This document shows positions 1 to 6,402 of a stretch of DNA of 7,717 nt, in pieces. The first letter of the stretch is position 1, and every line of letters starts with the position of its first letter. Where the stretch lies: contig JAGVZX010000131.1 of the NCBI GenBank assembly GCA_018302185.1, forward strand, positions 1-7,717. The letters run 5' to 3'. The translations under genes were made by a program, and so were the position numbers. The notes below the pieces were generated by a model. That model did not search any database, had not been told where the DNA came from, and saw only the letters and a program-made list of their open reading frames with translations. Source of the DNA: Candidatus Woesearchaeota archaeon (GTDB lineage: Archaea; Nanobdellota; Nanobdellia; Woesearchaeales; UBA10200).

Positions 1-87
1 CTTGGCATAAGAAGAGAAGTACACTACGGAAAACTATTCGATACCATGAACACACAGCGTGGGGGTAAAGAATATGAAAGATATTGA
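1..87 (+). CDS. possible C-terminal end of an upstream gene (partial)
   Basis: Frame 1 is open from the left edge to a TGA at 85-87, giving 28 residues rich in charged and aromatic side chains (GIRREVHYGKLFDT, then MNTQRGGKEYERY). It would overlap the next gene's ATG (74) by 14 bases, an arrangement common in archaeal operons. No family is recognisable from so short a piece. An open stretch of this length also occurs by chance in AT-rich DNA, so it could be non-coding sequence in front of the next gene. Confidence 0.3.
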   Translation, partial: LGIRREVHYGKLFDTMNTQRGGKEYERY

Positions 88-856
88 AAAATGGGATAAA
101 CAAGTTGCAAATGAAATGTATCAACACAAAGCAGAAGAATTAATTGGTTACTCCGGCAGGATTGATTTTCAGAGTATGAGAGGTGGAGAGTTGAGTGATT
201 ACTTATGCATAAGCGGATACATGAACGGTAGCAGGGATCTTAGAACTATAGCATCAATACTGAAAAAAAGGAATGCCGCCATAGATTCAATCAGTGAGTA
301 CAAAAGTATAGAGAAAAGAATAGCAAAATCAATGGAAAAATATGATAAAGAAAGGGGCGAACTAAATACATTCTTTACAAATATTATTCCAGTATCATCT
401 CAAATAGAAAATATATATGATCTTACAACAAAAATACACGGAAAGTATGATGGTTGGCGTCACAAGTTAGAAGGACTTGACAGAATAATAGATGCACTAT
501 GGTGGGGACATCAGAATTTGAGAAAAGTAAAAGACGCTCAAGAACATATTAACAAACCAGAATATGATGCTAAAATAGTAGAAGACTATCCAAAATTGTT
601 AAAATGTATAGGTCTTGCAAGAAAAGTAAATATACAAACTGGCTCACAAATAGATTATGAATTGTTAGAAAGAATCATTGAACTCGGAGGCTGGCTCTTC
701 TTCAAGTATCCATTTACTACACCGCTGGGATGTCCAGGAGTGATGATCGAAATTCCTAAAAGTTTATTAAAAAGTGAAAATCTTGACGATCCAGGAAAAA
801 AAACAGGGTGTCAATACGTCAGCTATGAAGTTGGCTGTGGAAGAGAATGGGACTGA
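74..856 (+). CDS. hypothetical protein, 260 aa, partly coiled-coil
   Basis: I do not recognise this protein. I chose the ATG at 74 because a purine-rich GGGGG (61-65) lies 8 bases upstream; an in-frame GTG at 59 would add five residues. There is no signal peptide or membrane segment, so it is probably cytoplasmic. Residues about 55-175 are charged and helix-prone, suggesting a coiled coil or helical bundle. The C-terminal third looks globular, with an aromatic patch (GGWLFFKYPF, about 205-214). Three cysteines fall near the end (C220 in GCPG, C246, C255); they could bind a metal, but no family motif is evident. Codons are A-rich, with frequent ATA and AGA. It is followed by a 98-base gap before the DoxX gene, so the two may be transcribed separately. 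Its length and uniform frame support a real gene; its role is unknown. Confidence 0.7.
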   Translation: MKDIEKWDKQVANEMYQHKAEELIGYSGRIDFQSMRGGELSDYLCISGYMNGSRDLRTIASILKKRNAAIDSISEYKSIEKRIAKSMEKYDKERGELNTFFTNIIPVSSQIENIYDLTTKIHGKYDGWRHKLEGLDRIIDALWWGHQNLRKVKDAQEHINKPEYDAKIVEDYPKLLKCIGLARKVNIQTGSQIDYELLERIIELGGWLFFKYPFTTPLGCPGVMIEIPKSLLKSENLDDPGKKTGCQYVSYEVGCGREWD

Positions 857-904
857 AACAGAAAGAAATGAGCGAGACAAAAAATAACAGTCTTGAAACA
901 GAAA
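854..904 (+). repeat. pair of 11-bp direct repeats TGAAACAGAAA
   Basis: TGAAACAGAAA occurs at 854-864, where it starts with the stop codon of the 260-aa gene, and again at 894-904, exactly 40 bases later in the gap before the DoxX gene. Both copies are exact. They could be a small duplication or a protein-binding pair ahead of the DoxX promoter; nothing in the sequence decides between these. Confidence 0.5.
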
Positions 905-941
905 CCTTTTTATTCTTCATTCATTTTTCCTCTTGATAATT

Positions 942-949
942 GAGGTGAT
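942..949 (+). promoter_or_regulatory. strong Shine-Dalgarno site of the DoxX gene
   Basis: GAGGTGAT is an eight-base match to the complement of the archaeal 16S 3' end (GGAGGTGATC) and lies 5 bases before the ATG at 955. This fixes the start and shows that this organism uses SD-led initiation for at least some genes, beside the leaderless type. A T-rich element (CTTTTTATT, about 905-913) is a weak TATA candidate at a suitable distance. Confidence 0.8.
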
Positions 950-954
950 GTTGT

Positions 955-1353
955 ATGTTATTGGATCGTGTTTCTTCTTTTGAGCGTGTTACCTTTTTTG
1001 TTTTTCGTATTATTATTGGATTGTCTTTTGCCCAGCATGGGTTGCAGAAATTGTTTGGTCTTCTCGGTGGAAAGCAGGCAGAACTTTTGAGTTTGATGGG
1101 TCTTGCTGGAATAATAGAACTTGCCGTTGGAGTATTCGTTGCTGTTGGAATGTTTACAAGAATTTTTGCTTTTCTTGGATCAGTCACAATGGCTGTCGCG
1201 TATGGAATGGTTCACTTCCCAAAAGGATTGATTCCTATACAAAATGGTGGAGAGCTTGCACTCTTATACTTTGTAGCGTTCATGTTTCTTGCATCGAGAA
1301 AAGTAGAGCAGGATATTGATGCATCAACAATTTATAAATTATTCAAGGGATGA
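955..1353 (+). CDS. DoxX family membrane protein, 132 aa
   Basis: This is a small integral membrane protein of the DoxX family (DoxX/DoxD-like, PF07681). The family is named after a subunit of the thiosulfate:quinone oxidoreductase of Acidianus, but most members have no proven activity. Four hydrophobic helices are visible, at about residues 13-31, 47-65, 68-87 and 99-114. Family hallmarks are present: R18, the HGLQKLFG segment (28-35), the conserved glutamate in GIIELAVG (E55), GMFTR (65-69), H87 and NGGELALLY (97-105). The C-terminal GxGxxSxD signature common in bacterial members is degenerate here (KVEQDIDAST). The length fits the family. The start is set by the SD at 942-949. It probably sits in the cytoplasmic membrane; a redox or detoxification role is only a family-level guess. 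Confidence 0.93.
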   Translation: MLLDRVSSFERVTFFVFRIIIGLSFAQHGLQKLFGLLGGKQAELLSLMGLAGIIELAVGVFVAVGMFTRIFAFLGSVTMAVAYGMVHFPKGLIPIQNGGELALLYFVAFMFLASRKVEQDIDASTIYKLFKG

Positions 1354-1371
1354 GGAATGTTTGTCACAACA

Positions 1372-1379
1372 TTTATATA
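1372..1379 (+). promoter_or_regulatory. TATA box for the 229-aa gene (leaderless start)
   Basis: TTTATATA lies 22 bases before the ATG at 1402, in the short gap after DoxX. Archaeal transcription normally starts about 22-27 bases after the TATA box, which places the start at or just before the ATG. No SD is present (only GAAG touching the ATG), so the messenger is probably leaderless. Confidence 0.7.
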
Positions 1380-1401
1380 TTTCCTTTCTCTTCCTTGAAG
1401 T

Positions 1402-2091
1402 ATGGTGTTGGCGAGAAATTATTACAGGATGATTGTTCACGTTATTCCTCAAATTCCTGATGATAGGCACATTCTTGGATATGTTTCTGGCGCTGATGAA
1501 CAATATCTTGCTCTCGATTTTCCAATAGTTTTGCATATCACTCCTCACATGAGTCCACAACACATAAGTACACAAGACTTCGAAAGATTGGGAATGAGCG
1601 AATTAATGCAGAAAGTATTTGAGTATAAAGGAGAAAGAAATGGTGGTCGCTTGCAATTACATCATCAAGCAATAAAACAAATTGTTCCAGTTCTTGATAC
1701 TCGCAATCTTTCTGTTTGGAGATTTAGATCTCTTGAAGAACATATGCATTTGCACAATAACTGTATAGTGCTTCTTGGAGACTCAGAAGAAGAATCTATG
1801 GAGAAAAGAAATGATGGAAATGCTATGAGACTAAAGATGTTGAAAGCATTCAGAAAGTTTCCAGATACAAGAGTACTATGTGTAGATTATTTTTCTCACT
1901 ATTGTGGAAGTGATGAAGAACTAAAATTTCAAGGAGCTCCAAAATCAGAGTATAGCGGTGACCTCACAGACAGTCTCCTCAAAGAAGGAAATGGAGAAAT
2001 GCTCAACCATATTTCTGGAATGATCGGAGTGTACAGGCCAAAAGAAGAACAAGAAGAGGAAAAACGCCCAATAAAATTTTTGGAATGCTAA
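1402..2091 (+). CDS. hypothetical protein, 229 aa, histidine-rich N-terminal half
   Basis: I do not recognise this protein. The ATG at 1402 is supported by the TATA box 22 bases upstream; the next in-frame ATG (residue 10, MIVHVIPQIP) is a possible alternative. There is no signal peptide or membrane helix. Hydrophobic beta-like stretches (RMIVHVIPQI, YLALDFPIVLHI, CIVLLGDS, TRVLCVDYF) alternate with charged helices, as in an alpha/beta fold. Histidines cluster in HITPHMSPQH (about 47-56), LHHQ and EEHMHLHNN, which could be a metal or active site. The C-terminus is acidic and lysine-rich (KEEQEEEKR). It starts 49 bases after DoxX but has its own promoter, and it converges on the minus-strand cluster with a 65-base gap. 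The function is unknown. Confidence 0.75.
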   Translation: MVLARNYYRMIVHVIPQIPDDRHILGYVSGADEQYLALDFPIVLHITPHMSPQHISTQDFERLGMSELMQKVFEYKGERNGGRLQLHHQAIKQIVPVLDTRNLSVWRFRSLEEHMHLHNNCIVLLGDSEEESMEKRNDGNAMRLKMLKAFRKFPDTRVLCVDYFSHYCGSDEELKFQGAPKSEYSGDLTDSLLKEGNGEMLNHISGMIGVYRPKEEQEEEKRPIKFLEC

Positions 2092-2156
2092 GAGTGTACT
2101 TGCCGAAAGAAGAGAAAAAGTAGGTTTCATGTTCATACTATAATTCAGAAAATTTT

Positions 2157-2537
2157 TCACGCGCTTTTTGCACTTTCTTCCAATGTTTCTTTTTGGGGTG
2201 GAGATAATGGGTTTCCTTGAATTCTGCACGAGTACGCATCGCGTTTTTGGAGTAGTTCTGGCCAACTTGTAACTTCTCGAAATATGTCATCTGCTGAAGC
2301 AAACATTTCTCGTGCTTGTTCTTCCGTAAAATAGTTTGGATCAAATTCTATTGTATCATCAATTTTCCGAAGAGCTGGAATACCATAAATCTTAAAACCT
2401 ATTTTATCTATTAAAGGATGTGAAACCGAAAGAGCATCAGAAGAAATGGTGGCATCAATATCAGGAACTTTCTGCGTAAACTTATTAAAAAAAGAAGTGA
2501 GTCTTTCAACCAATGTCAATTTCTTTTCGTCACCCAT
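2157..2537 (-). CDS. hypothetical protein, 126 aa, third gene of the queE cluster
   Basis: I do not recognise this protein. It follows queE on the same strand with a 40-base gap. The ATG (2535-2537) has no clear SD, but the gap carries a TTTTTTAAA element (about 2556-2564) that could be a weak promoter of its own with a near-leaderless start. The protein is soluble, with no membrane segment. It has an N-terminal amphipathic helix (LVERLTSFFNKF, about 8-19), a central part with IGFKIYGIPAL, then an acidic helix (FTEEQAREMFASADDIFREV) and a proline-containing polar tail. It is short and without family signatures, so confidence rests on its open frame and on its position. Confidence 0.55.
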   Translation of the reverse strand: MGDEKKLTLVERLTSFFNKFTQKVPDIDATISSDALSVSHPLIDKIGFKIYGIPALRKIDDTIEFDPNYFTEEQAREMFASADDIFREVTSWPELLQKRDAYSCRIQGNPLSPPQKETLEESAKSA

Positions 2538-2577
2538 TCTTGAAGCAAAATCTTATTGGTTTAAAAAACTTATGATG

Positions 2578-3285
2578 CTATTTTCTGCGTATGTTTCCCC
2601 AAAGATGAATGTGTGTTCGTGGAGTGAATCGAAATCCATATTTAATGCATGCTTCCACAATAAAATCTCTTTTTTCTTGAAATTGTGCTTCGTTTACACC
2701 TTGGGGCATGAGAAATATATTATCGGGATGAATTCTTAATTGAGTAGTAACAGTGAGAATCTCATCGATATCTTTTTGATCTTGTACTACAAACTTCATC
2801 TGATACTCGTTTGTTCTCGTCCATTGTCTTACCGCGTTCAAAAAAGAATTATTTTTTACGTGCATTACTCTTTCAATGTCACTTGTAGGATAACTACTTT
2901 GGAGTTTTGGTGATATGCTGATAAATACTTTTTCGAGACCTTGTATGTATCTGGTGCCATTTGTTTCTATAGTTACATGAAAACCTCGTTCTAAAAATGC
3001 ATGACACACTGATTCTAATCCTGATTGGATAGTGGGTTCTCCGCCAGTAATGACTATATGTTGTATTCCAGTGTGTTCAATTTCTTGTATCGTTGTATGA
3101 TATTGGTACTCGTGACCTTTTTCTACCTTCCAAGAAGTATAAGGAGTATCACATATTGTAGTGCTCCCGTCAAGATTCTTCCATGCACATCGTAAATTAC
3201 ATCCGGTAGTACGAATAAATCTGCTCGGAACGCCCAAGTATTTTCCTTCTCCTTGAAGAGAATTAAATTCTTCACAAATAATCAT
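2578..3285 (-). CDS. queE: 7-carboxy-7-deazaguanine synthase (radical SAM), variant cysteine motif
   Basis: QueE turns 6-carboxy-tetrahydropterin into 7-carboxy-7-deazaguanine, the ring-contracting step toward preQ0 and then archaeosine in archaeal tRNA (or queuosine and deazaguanine DNA bases elsewhere). Family landmarks run in order: NSLQGEGKYLGVPSRFIR (8-25), the cluster region from C29 to C45, CDTPYTSW (45-52), TGGEPTIQ (80-87), IETNGT (106-111), SPKLQSS (125-131), MKFVV (163-167), LMPQG (192-196) and the signature end FTPRTHIHLWGN (220-231). The three cluster cysteines are spaced C-x3-C-x11-C (C29, C33, C45) rather than the usual C-x3-C-x2-C, because nine residues are inserted between the tryptophan and the last cysteine. 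I chose the ATG at 3283-3285 because it overlaps the methyltransferase stop as ATGA and gives the normal N-terminus; an in-frame start at 3345 would add 20 unrelated residues. It is 235 aa, the normal size. Confidence 0.95.
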   Translation of the reverse strand: MIICEEFNSLQGEGKYLGVPSRFIRTTGCNLRCAWKNLDGSTTICDTPYTSWKVEKGHEYQYHTTIQEIEHTGIQHIVITGGEPTIQSGLESVCHAFLERGFHVTIETNGTRYIQGLEKVFISISPKLQSSYPTSDIERVMHVKNNSFLNAVRQWTRTNEYQMKFVVQDQKDIDEILTVTTQLRIHPDNIFLMPQGVNEAQFQEKRDFIVEACIKYGFRFTPRTHIHLWGNIRRK

Positions 3286-4016
3286 TTTGAAACCTTCAAA
3301 GCAGTTATGTATCCTATTTCGCAAATATCTTGATATCCTTCCCAAAATAAGTCAGGCATATATTCAAATCCTTTTTTGCTGATTATTGGACTATGCCATA
3401 AAATATTTTGAAATCCCGCACGAGAAAGACACTGTTCTATACATTTAGAAGTAAAAAATCTTGATTGAAATGAATACACTTTTTTCTTTCGATTGTAAAG
3501 GTCAACCTGCAGGGAAGTTCCATTTTTTCTTGCGCCAAGAAGAGTTTTTACCGCACCAAATTCTTTTTGTTTCTGCAGAACACTGTGAGATTTATTATTA
3601 ATGGGAAGATCAACAACAAGAACAATATTCCCACCATCACGCAAAGCAAAAAAACATATTTCCAAAGCACGAAGCATATCATGAACACTCTTTGCAAGAT
3701 TCAAAACAAATGGAAAACATATACTATCACATACTGGGAGTTTATCTTCAAAAATGTCAAGAAGAATATACTCTACAGTTCCTCGCGTTTCAACACTGTT
3801 TCTTCTCGCAATTTTCAGACTTTCAGAAGAAATATCTATACCATAAACATGCGTTGCACCTCTTTGAACAATAGAGTTTGTAAAAAAACCAGTTCCACAC
3901 CCAACATCAACTATTGTTTTTCCTTTTATCTGGCCTAAAAGAGAAAGTACTGTAGGAAGAATACTATACAATTTATCCGGCTTCGTATTCGTTTTCTGAT
4001 AGTCTGCTGAAAACAT
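3282..4016 (-). CDS. class I SAM-dependent methyltransferase, 244 aa
   Basis: This is a Rossmann-fold methyltransferase of the Methyltransf_11/UbiE-like type; the substrate cannot be read from the sequence. Motif I is clear (VDVGCGTGFF, 36-45), followed by the acidic ribose-binding residue at the end of strand 2 (VYGID, D61), LLDIF (85-89) and the LRDGGNIVLVV element (125-135) before strand 5. The C-terminal pattern of an RAGF segment (199-202), PDLFWEGYQD (221-230) and ITALKVSK resembles small-molecule methyltransferases. It is the first gene of the cluster. Its stop and the ATG of queE overlap in ATGA, so the two are probably translationally coupled, which hints at a job linked to deazaguanine or tRNA modification without proving it. 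The coding strand is relatively T-rich, unlike queE. The start fits GGTG-containing purine stretches just upstream. Confidence 0.88.
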   Translation of the reverse strand: MFSADYQKTNTKPDKLYSILPTVLSLLGQIKGKTIVDVGCGTGFFTNSIVQRGATHVYGIDISSESLKIARRNSVETRGTVEYILLDIFEDKLPVCDSICFPFVLNLAKSVHDMLRALEICFFALRDGGNIVLVVDLPINNKSHSVLQKQKEFGAVKTLLGARKNGTSLQVDLYNRKKKVYSFQSRFFTSKCIEQCLSRAGFQNILWHSPIISKKGFEYMPDLFWEGYQDICEIGYITALKVSK

Positions 4017-4028
4017 AGGTTATACTCC

Positions 4029-4047
4029 AACACCTCTAGAAACACCT
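4029..4047. repeat. tandem AACACCT boxes upstream of the methyltransferase
   Basis: AACACCT occurs at 4029-4035 and 4041-4047, 12 bases apart start to start. On the minus strand this is AGGTGTT twice, between the probable promoter and the methyltransferase ATG. The copies may be a regulator's half-sites, or duplicate GGTG Shine-Dalgarno-like sequences in the leader. Confidence 0.4.
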
Positions 4048-4074
4048 AAGAAGAATACAAGCGGGGAAGGAATA

Positions 4075-4082
4075 TTTATATA
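4075..4082. promoter_or_regulatory. shared divergent TATA region of trmB-like and methyltransferase genes
   Basis: TTTATATA on the plus strand lies 23 bases before the ATG of the regulator. The same AT block reads TATATAAATA on the minus strand, and would start a methyltransferase transcript near 4050 with a leader of about 30 bases. Only 89 bases separate the two start codons, so the two promoters must overlap. A regulator bound here could control both directions. Confidence 0.65.
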
Positions 4083-4085
4083 CTA

Positions 4086-4102
4086 CTCCTCTTTAATAGG
4101 AG
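4086..4102 (+). promoter_or_regulatory. CTCCT/AGGAG inverted repeat containing the Shine-Dalgarno site of the regulator
   Basis: CTCCT (4086-4090) and AGGAG (4098-4102) form a perfect 5-bp dyad with a 7-base centre. It lies directly between the TATA box and the ATG at 4106. AGGAG is placed 3 bases before the ATG, closer than usual for an SD. Predicted initiation about 25 bases after the TATA box falls on the right arm, so the dyad is either an operator at the transcription start or, if transcription starts earlier, a hairpin hiding the SD. Confidence 0.4.
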
Positions 4103-4105
4103 AAC

Positions 4106-4840
4106 ATGACAGACAATAAATTGAATCTTCTCGGATTGACAAGAAATGAAATTAGAGTATACAAATCAATTCTCAAGGGGGCGATAACAGGGACACAAAT
4201 AAAGAAATACTCCGCTATTGCAAATTCGCAAGTATACATCGCACTTGGCACATTAATTACAAAAGGACTCGTTACATACAATAAAACGTCAAAAGGAAAA
4301 AGGTATTATGCTACAGACCCTCTTATCATAAAAAAGTTGGCAGAAGAACAAAGTGAGAAAATACAAGAAGTTATTCCATATCTGCAACAAATACAACAAC
4401 ATACAATACCTTTAACAGATACTGCAATATACGAAGGATATGCAGGATTCAAAACTGCACTGTACAAATTAGCCGAAGAGTGCCCAGAAAAAGAAACAAT
4501 AAATATCATCGGATTTTCAAACCAAGCATACAAAAACAAAAAACTAGCAGCACTATTAAGAGATGTCAACAAAATATCTGCACAAAAAAAACACAAATTC
4601 AGAATGATTCTTGACAACAAAAAAAATACATTCTATTCACAAAGAAAAGAAGAAAAAATAAGCAATATACGATTCATGGGACGAAATTTCACGAGTCCAG
4701 CAGCAATAGACATATTTCAAGATTCAGTCTATATTCTACTATGGGACGAACACCCCTACGCAATAGTTATTCACAACAAAAATATATCAATAGGATTCAA
4801 AATGTATTTTGAGTTTTTATGGAAAATGGCAAAACAGTAA
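4106..4840 (+). CDS. TrmB family HTH transcriptional regulator, 244 aa
   Basis: This is a DNA-binding regulator of the archaeal TrmB family. The winged helix-turn-helix covers about residues 6-72 with the expected pattern: LLGLTRNEIRVYKSIL (8-23), the turn and recognition helix (QIKKYSAIANSQVYIALGTL, 31-50), KGLV (53-56) and the wing ending in KRYYATDP (65-72). A helical linker (about 72-98) likely mediates dimerisation. The C-terminal half (105-244) matches the phospholipase-D-like effector domain of short TrmB proteins (IYEGYAGFKTALYKLAEE, then INIIGFS) and lacks the extra sugar-binding domain of the long Pyrococcus TrmB. Its ligand is unknown. Position and the dyad at its own promoter suggest autoregulation and control of the divergent methyltransferase-queE cluster; both are inferences. 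Codons are strikingly A-rich. Confidence 0.92.
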   Translation: MTDNKLNLLGLTRNEIRVYKSILKGAITGTQIKKYSAIANSQVYIALGTLITKGLVTYNKTSKGKRYYATDPLIIKKLAEEQSEKIQEVIPYLQQIQQHTIPLTDTAIYEGYAGFKTALYKLAEECPEKETINIIGFSNQAYKNKKLAALLRDVNKISAQKKHKFRMILDNKKNTFYSQRKEEKISNIRFMGRNFTSPAAIDIFQDSVYILLWDEHPYAIVIHNKNISIGFKMYFEFLWKMAKQ

Positions 4841-4847
4841 ATGTATA

Positions 4848-4876
4848 TTTTTATTAATATTTTTTGCATTGTTTTT
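4848..4876 (+). terminator. T-tract terminator after the TrmB-family gene
   Basis: Three T runs of five, six and five bases (4848-4852, 4860-4865, 4872-4876) begin 7 bases after the stop codon without a strong hairpin. Archaeal RNA polymerase terminates at such T tracts on the coding strand. It lies between two converging genes. Confidence 0.65.
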
Positions 4877-4884
4877 CACCATCG

Positions 4885-4890
4885 AAAAAA
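4885..4890 (-). terminator. T-tract after the 465-aa gene
   Basis: Read on the minus strand, TTTTTT starts 21 bases after the TGA of the long unknown gene, following a pyrimidine-rich stretch. It is a plausible single-tract archaeal terminator facing the one of the converging gene. Confidence 0.4.
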
Positions 4891-4910
4891 TGTGGAAAGA
4901 AGAGGAACAA

Positions 4911-6308
4911 TCAATCAACGCTTTCCGCATTCATCAAACCAGTTCTCTCATTCATAACCATTTCAAGTGGTGTTGAATACATGATGTCTTCTGGTGTTGT
5001 GACTGTGTGCTGTTCTAGTATGTTTTGCACGTTTCTGTTAATCTCTCGTATTCTTTCTTCTTCCTCATAAGTATAAAAGGGGAAGTGTTGTTCTGTTGCA
5101 CGTATGCCAAGATATGTTTTTGCTGTCACAATAGTTTCTCTCACAAAGCACTCCGGGAGAGAATATGCTTTTTCAGTGGGAAAACGTCCAAAAGAAGTAT
5201 AGTCATACCCATATTCCCCATTCCATGTTTTTTCTTGTGAAAGAAATTCCATTCGAGATTTGAATCTTAGAGTATCAAGTCCTAAAAATGCAGTAATATC
5301 TTTTGCGAATTCTTTGAATGCGTCATCGCTCATCGAGTGCAGTTTTGATGTGAAGAATGCCACGTTCGCTATCTCACAAGGGTCTTTGCTGTGCATAACT
5401 GAATAATTCGTTTGCCCTCGCACTTCTATCTTGCCATCTCTTGTTGTTTGTCCAACGTAGACTCCTGGAAAACTTATTGTTGAATGTCCTTCTTCTTTTG
5501 TTTCTACGAATGGAAGCACGCAACTTGGTGATGAGAAGTAAAGCGCGAGAAGTACGTATGGTGTTCTTTCCTTGTTTACATCCTGCATAGTTATCATGAC
5601 CTTTGGTGTTTTGTCTTCTGGCAATCGTTTGAATACTTCTTCCACGTACCATCGAAACGTGTAAGGATTTGATGGAAGAAATCGTATCTCACTTTTCTCT
5701 CTTGTTGTATAGCTTGCAGGCATGTGTGGTCGCAGGAGGAGCGCAATATCGTTTAATTCTACCACTTTTTTTCGTGATATTTCTGTTGCATACTCTAATT
5801 CTGCTCCCACCGTTGGAAGATCAACAGAGTGTACTCTTGCTTCTCGCAGGAGCGATTTCAATTGTTTTGATTCTATTTCTTTGTTGAGTATGAAGAGCGC
5901 GCACTCTGTTGGATGATAAAATGGAAGACCAAACGTGCTACATTCAATTTCAAATTCATTAAGACAATAATCATAATCTGAACCTTCCACCCTCTCATTC
6001 AGATGAGCGATTATTCTTTTCTTCACTCTTCGAGTTCTGATGCTTCCGATACGTGAAATGTTTGTTTTTGTACGTCGAAGAATTTCCATGAAGTGATACC
6101 CACACATTGAAGCGAGTGCGATGCCGTGATATTGTTCAGGTACGCAAAGAAGACCCGCCAACGATCCAAGAAGTATTCCTGCATGTTTATACAATCCAAT
6201 ATTTGTAACTCTTTCACTTCCAAGACTTCTCACTTCACTTTCTGTTCCGAATGATGAGAGAAGTATTCGTTCAAGATTCTTCTTCCATGATTTTTGTTCT
6301 TCAGTCAT
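4911..6308 (-). CDS. hypothetical protein, about 465 aa
   Basis: I do not recognise this protein, the longest in the window. I prefer the ATG at 6306-6308 (MTEEQKSWKK); an in-frame GTG at 6317 would add three residues. Neither has an SD, and a BRE/TATA pair at 6344-6357 predicts transcription from about 6320, so the leader is very short. A hydrophobic region at about residues 38-78 (HAGILLGSLAGLLCV, then HGIALASMCGYHFMEIL) could be a membrane hairpin or a buried core. A basic stretch follows (RTRRVKKRI). The remainder looks like a soluble mixed alpha/beta protein rich in charged and aromatic residues, with a tyrosine-rich part (NGEYGYDYTSFGRF) and an acidic C-terminal helical part (YEEEERIREINRNV). 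It converges with the TrmB-family gene. No catalytic motif is evident; conservation of the frame over 1.4 kb makes a real gene very likely. Confidence 0.85.
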   Translation of the reverse strand: MTEEQKSWKKNLERILLSSFGTESEVRSLGSERVTNIGLYKHAGILLGSLAGLLCVPEQYHGIALASMCGYHFMEILRRTKTNISRIGSIRTRRVKKRIIAHLNERVEGSDYDYCLNEFEIECSTFGLPFYHPTECALFILNKEIESKQLKSLLREARVHSVDLPTVGAELEYATEISRKKVVELNDIALLLRPHMPASYTTREKSEIRFLPSNPYTFRWYVEEVFKRLPEDKTPKVMITMQDVNKERTPYVLLALYFSSPSCVLPFVETKEEGHSTISFPGVYVGQTTRDGKIEVRGQTNYSVMHSKDPCEIANVAFFTSKLHSMSDDAFKEFAKDITAFLGLDTLRFKSRMEFLSQEKTWNGEYGYDYTSFGRFPTEKAYSLPECFVRETIVTAKTYLGIRATEQHFPFYTYEEEERIREINRNVQNILEQHTVTTPEDIMYSTPLEMVMNERTGLMNAESVD

Positions 6309-6343
6309 ACATTTCACACGACGTCAGGAGAAATATTGCAGAC

Positions 6344-6360
6344 TATAAAACTTTCGAAAG
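6344..6360 (-). promoter_or_regulatory. BRE/TATA promoter and palindrome ahead of the 465-aa gene
   Basis: On the minus strand TCGAAAG (6351-6357) is followed by TTTTATA (6344-6350). CGAAA next to a TATA box is the classic archaeal BRE arrangement. The BRE is part of a perfect 10-bp palindrome CTTTCGAAAG (6351-6360). Predicted initiation is near 6320, about 12 bases before the ATG. Confidence 0.6.
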
Positions 6361-6402
6361 GAAATAATATACTAATACAATCACTAGTACAAAGCTCACC
6401 TT

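Noticed and set aside
2138..2344. 68- and 106-codon frames overlapping the 126-aa minus-strand gene
   Set aside because: They are shifted-frame shadows: composition is implausible and there is no suitable start context.
3567..3938. 123-codon plus-strand open frame opposite the methyltransferase
   Set aside because: It mirrors the methyltransferase, whose motif I and other conserved elements are clear. The plus-strand product is low-complexity and asparagine-rich.
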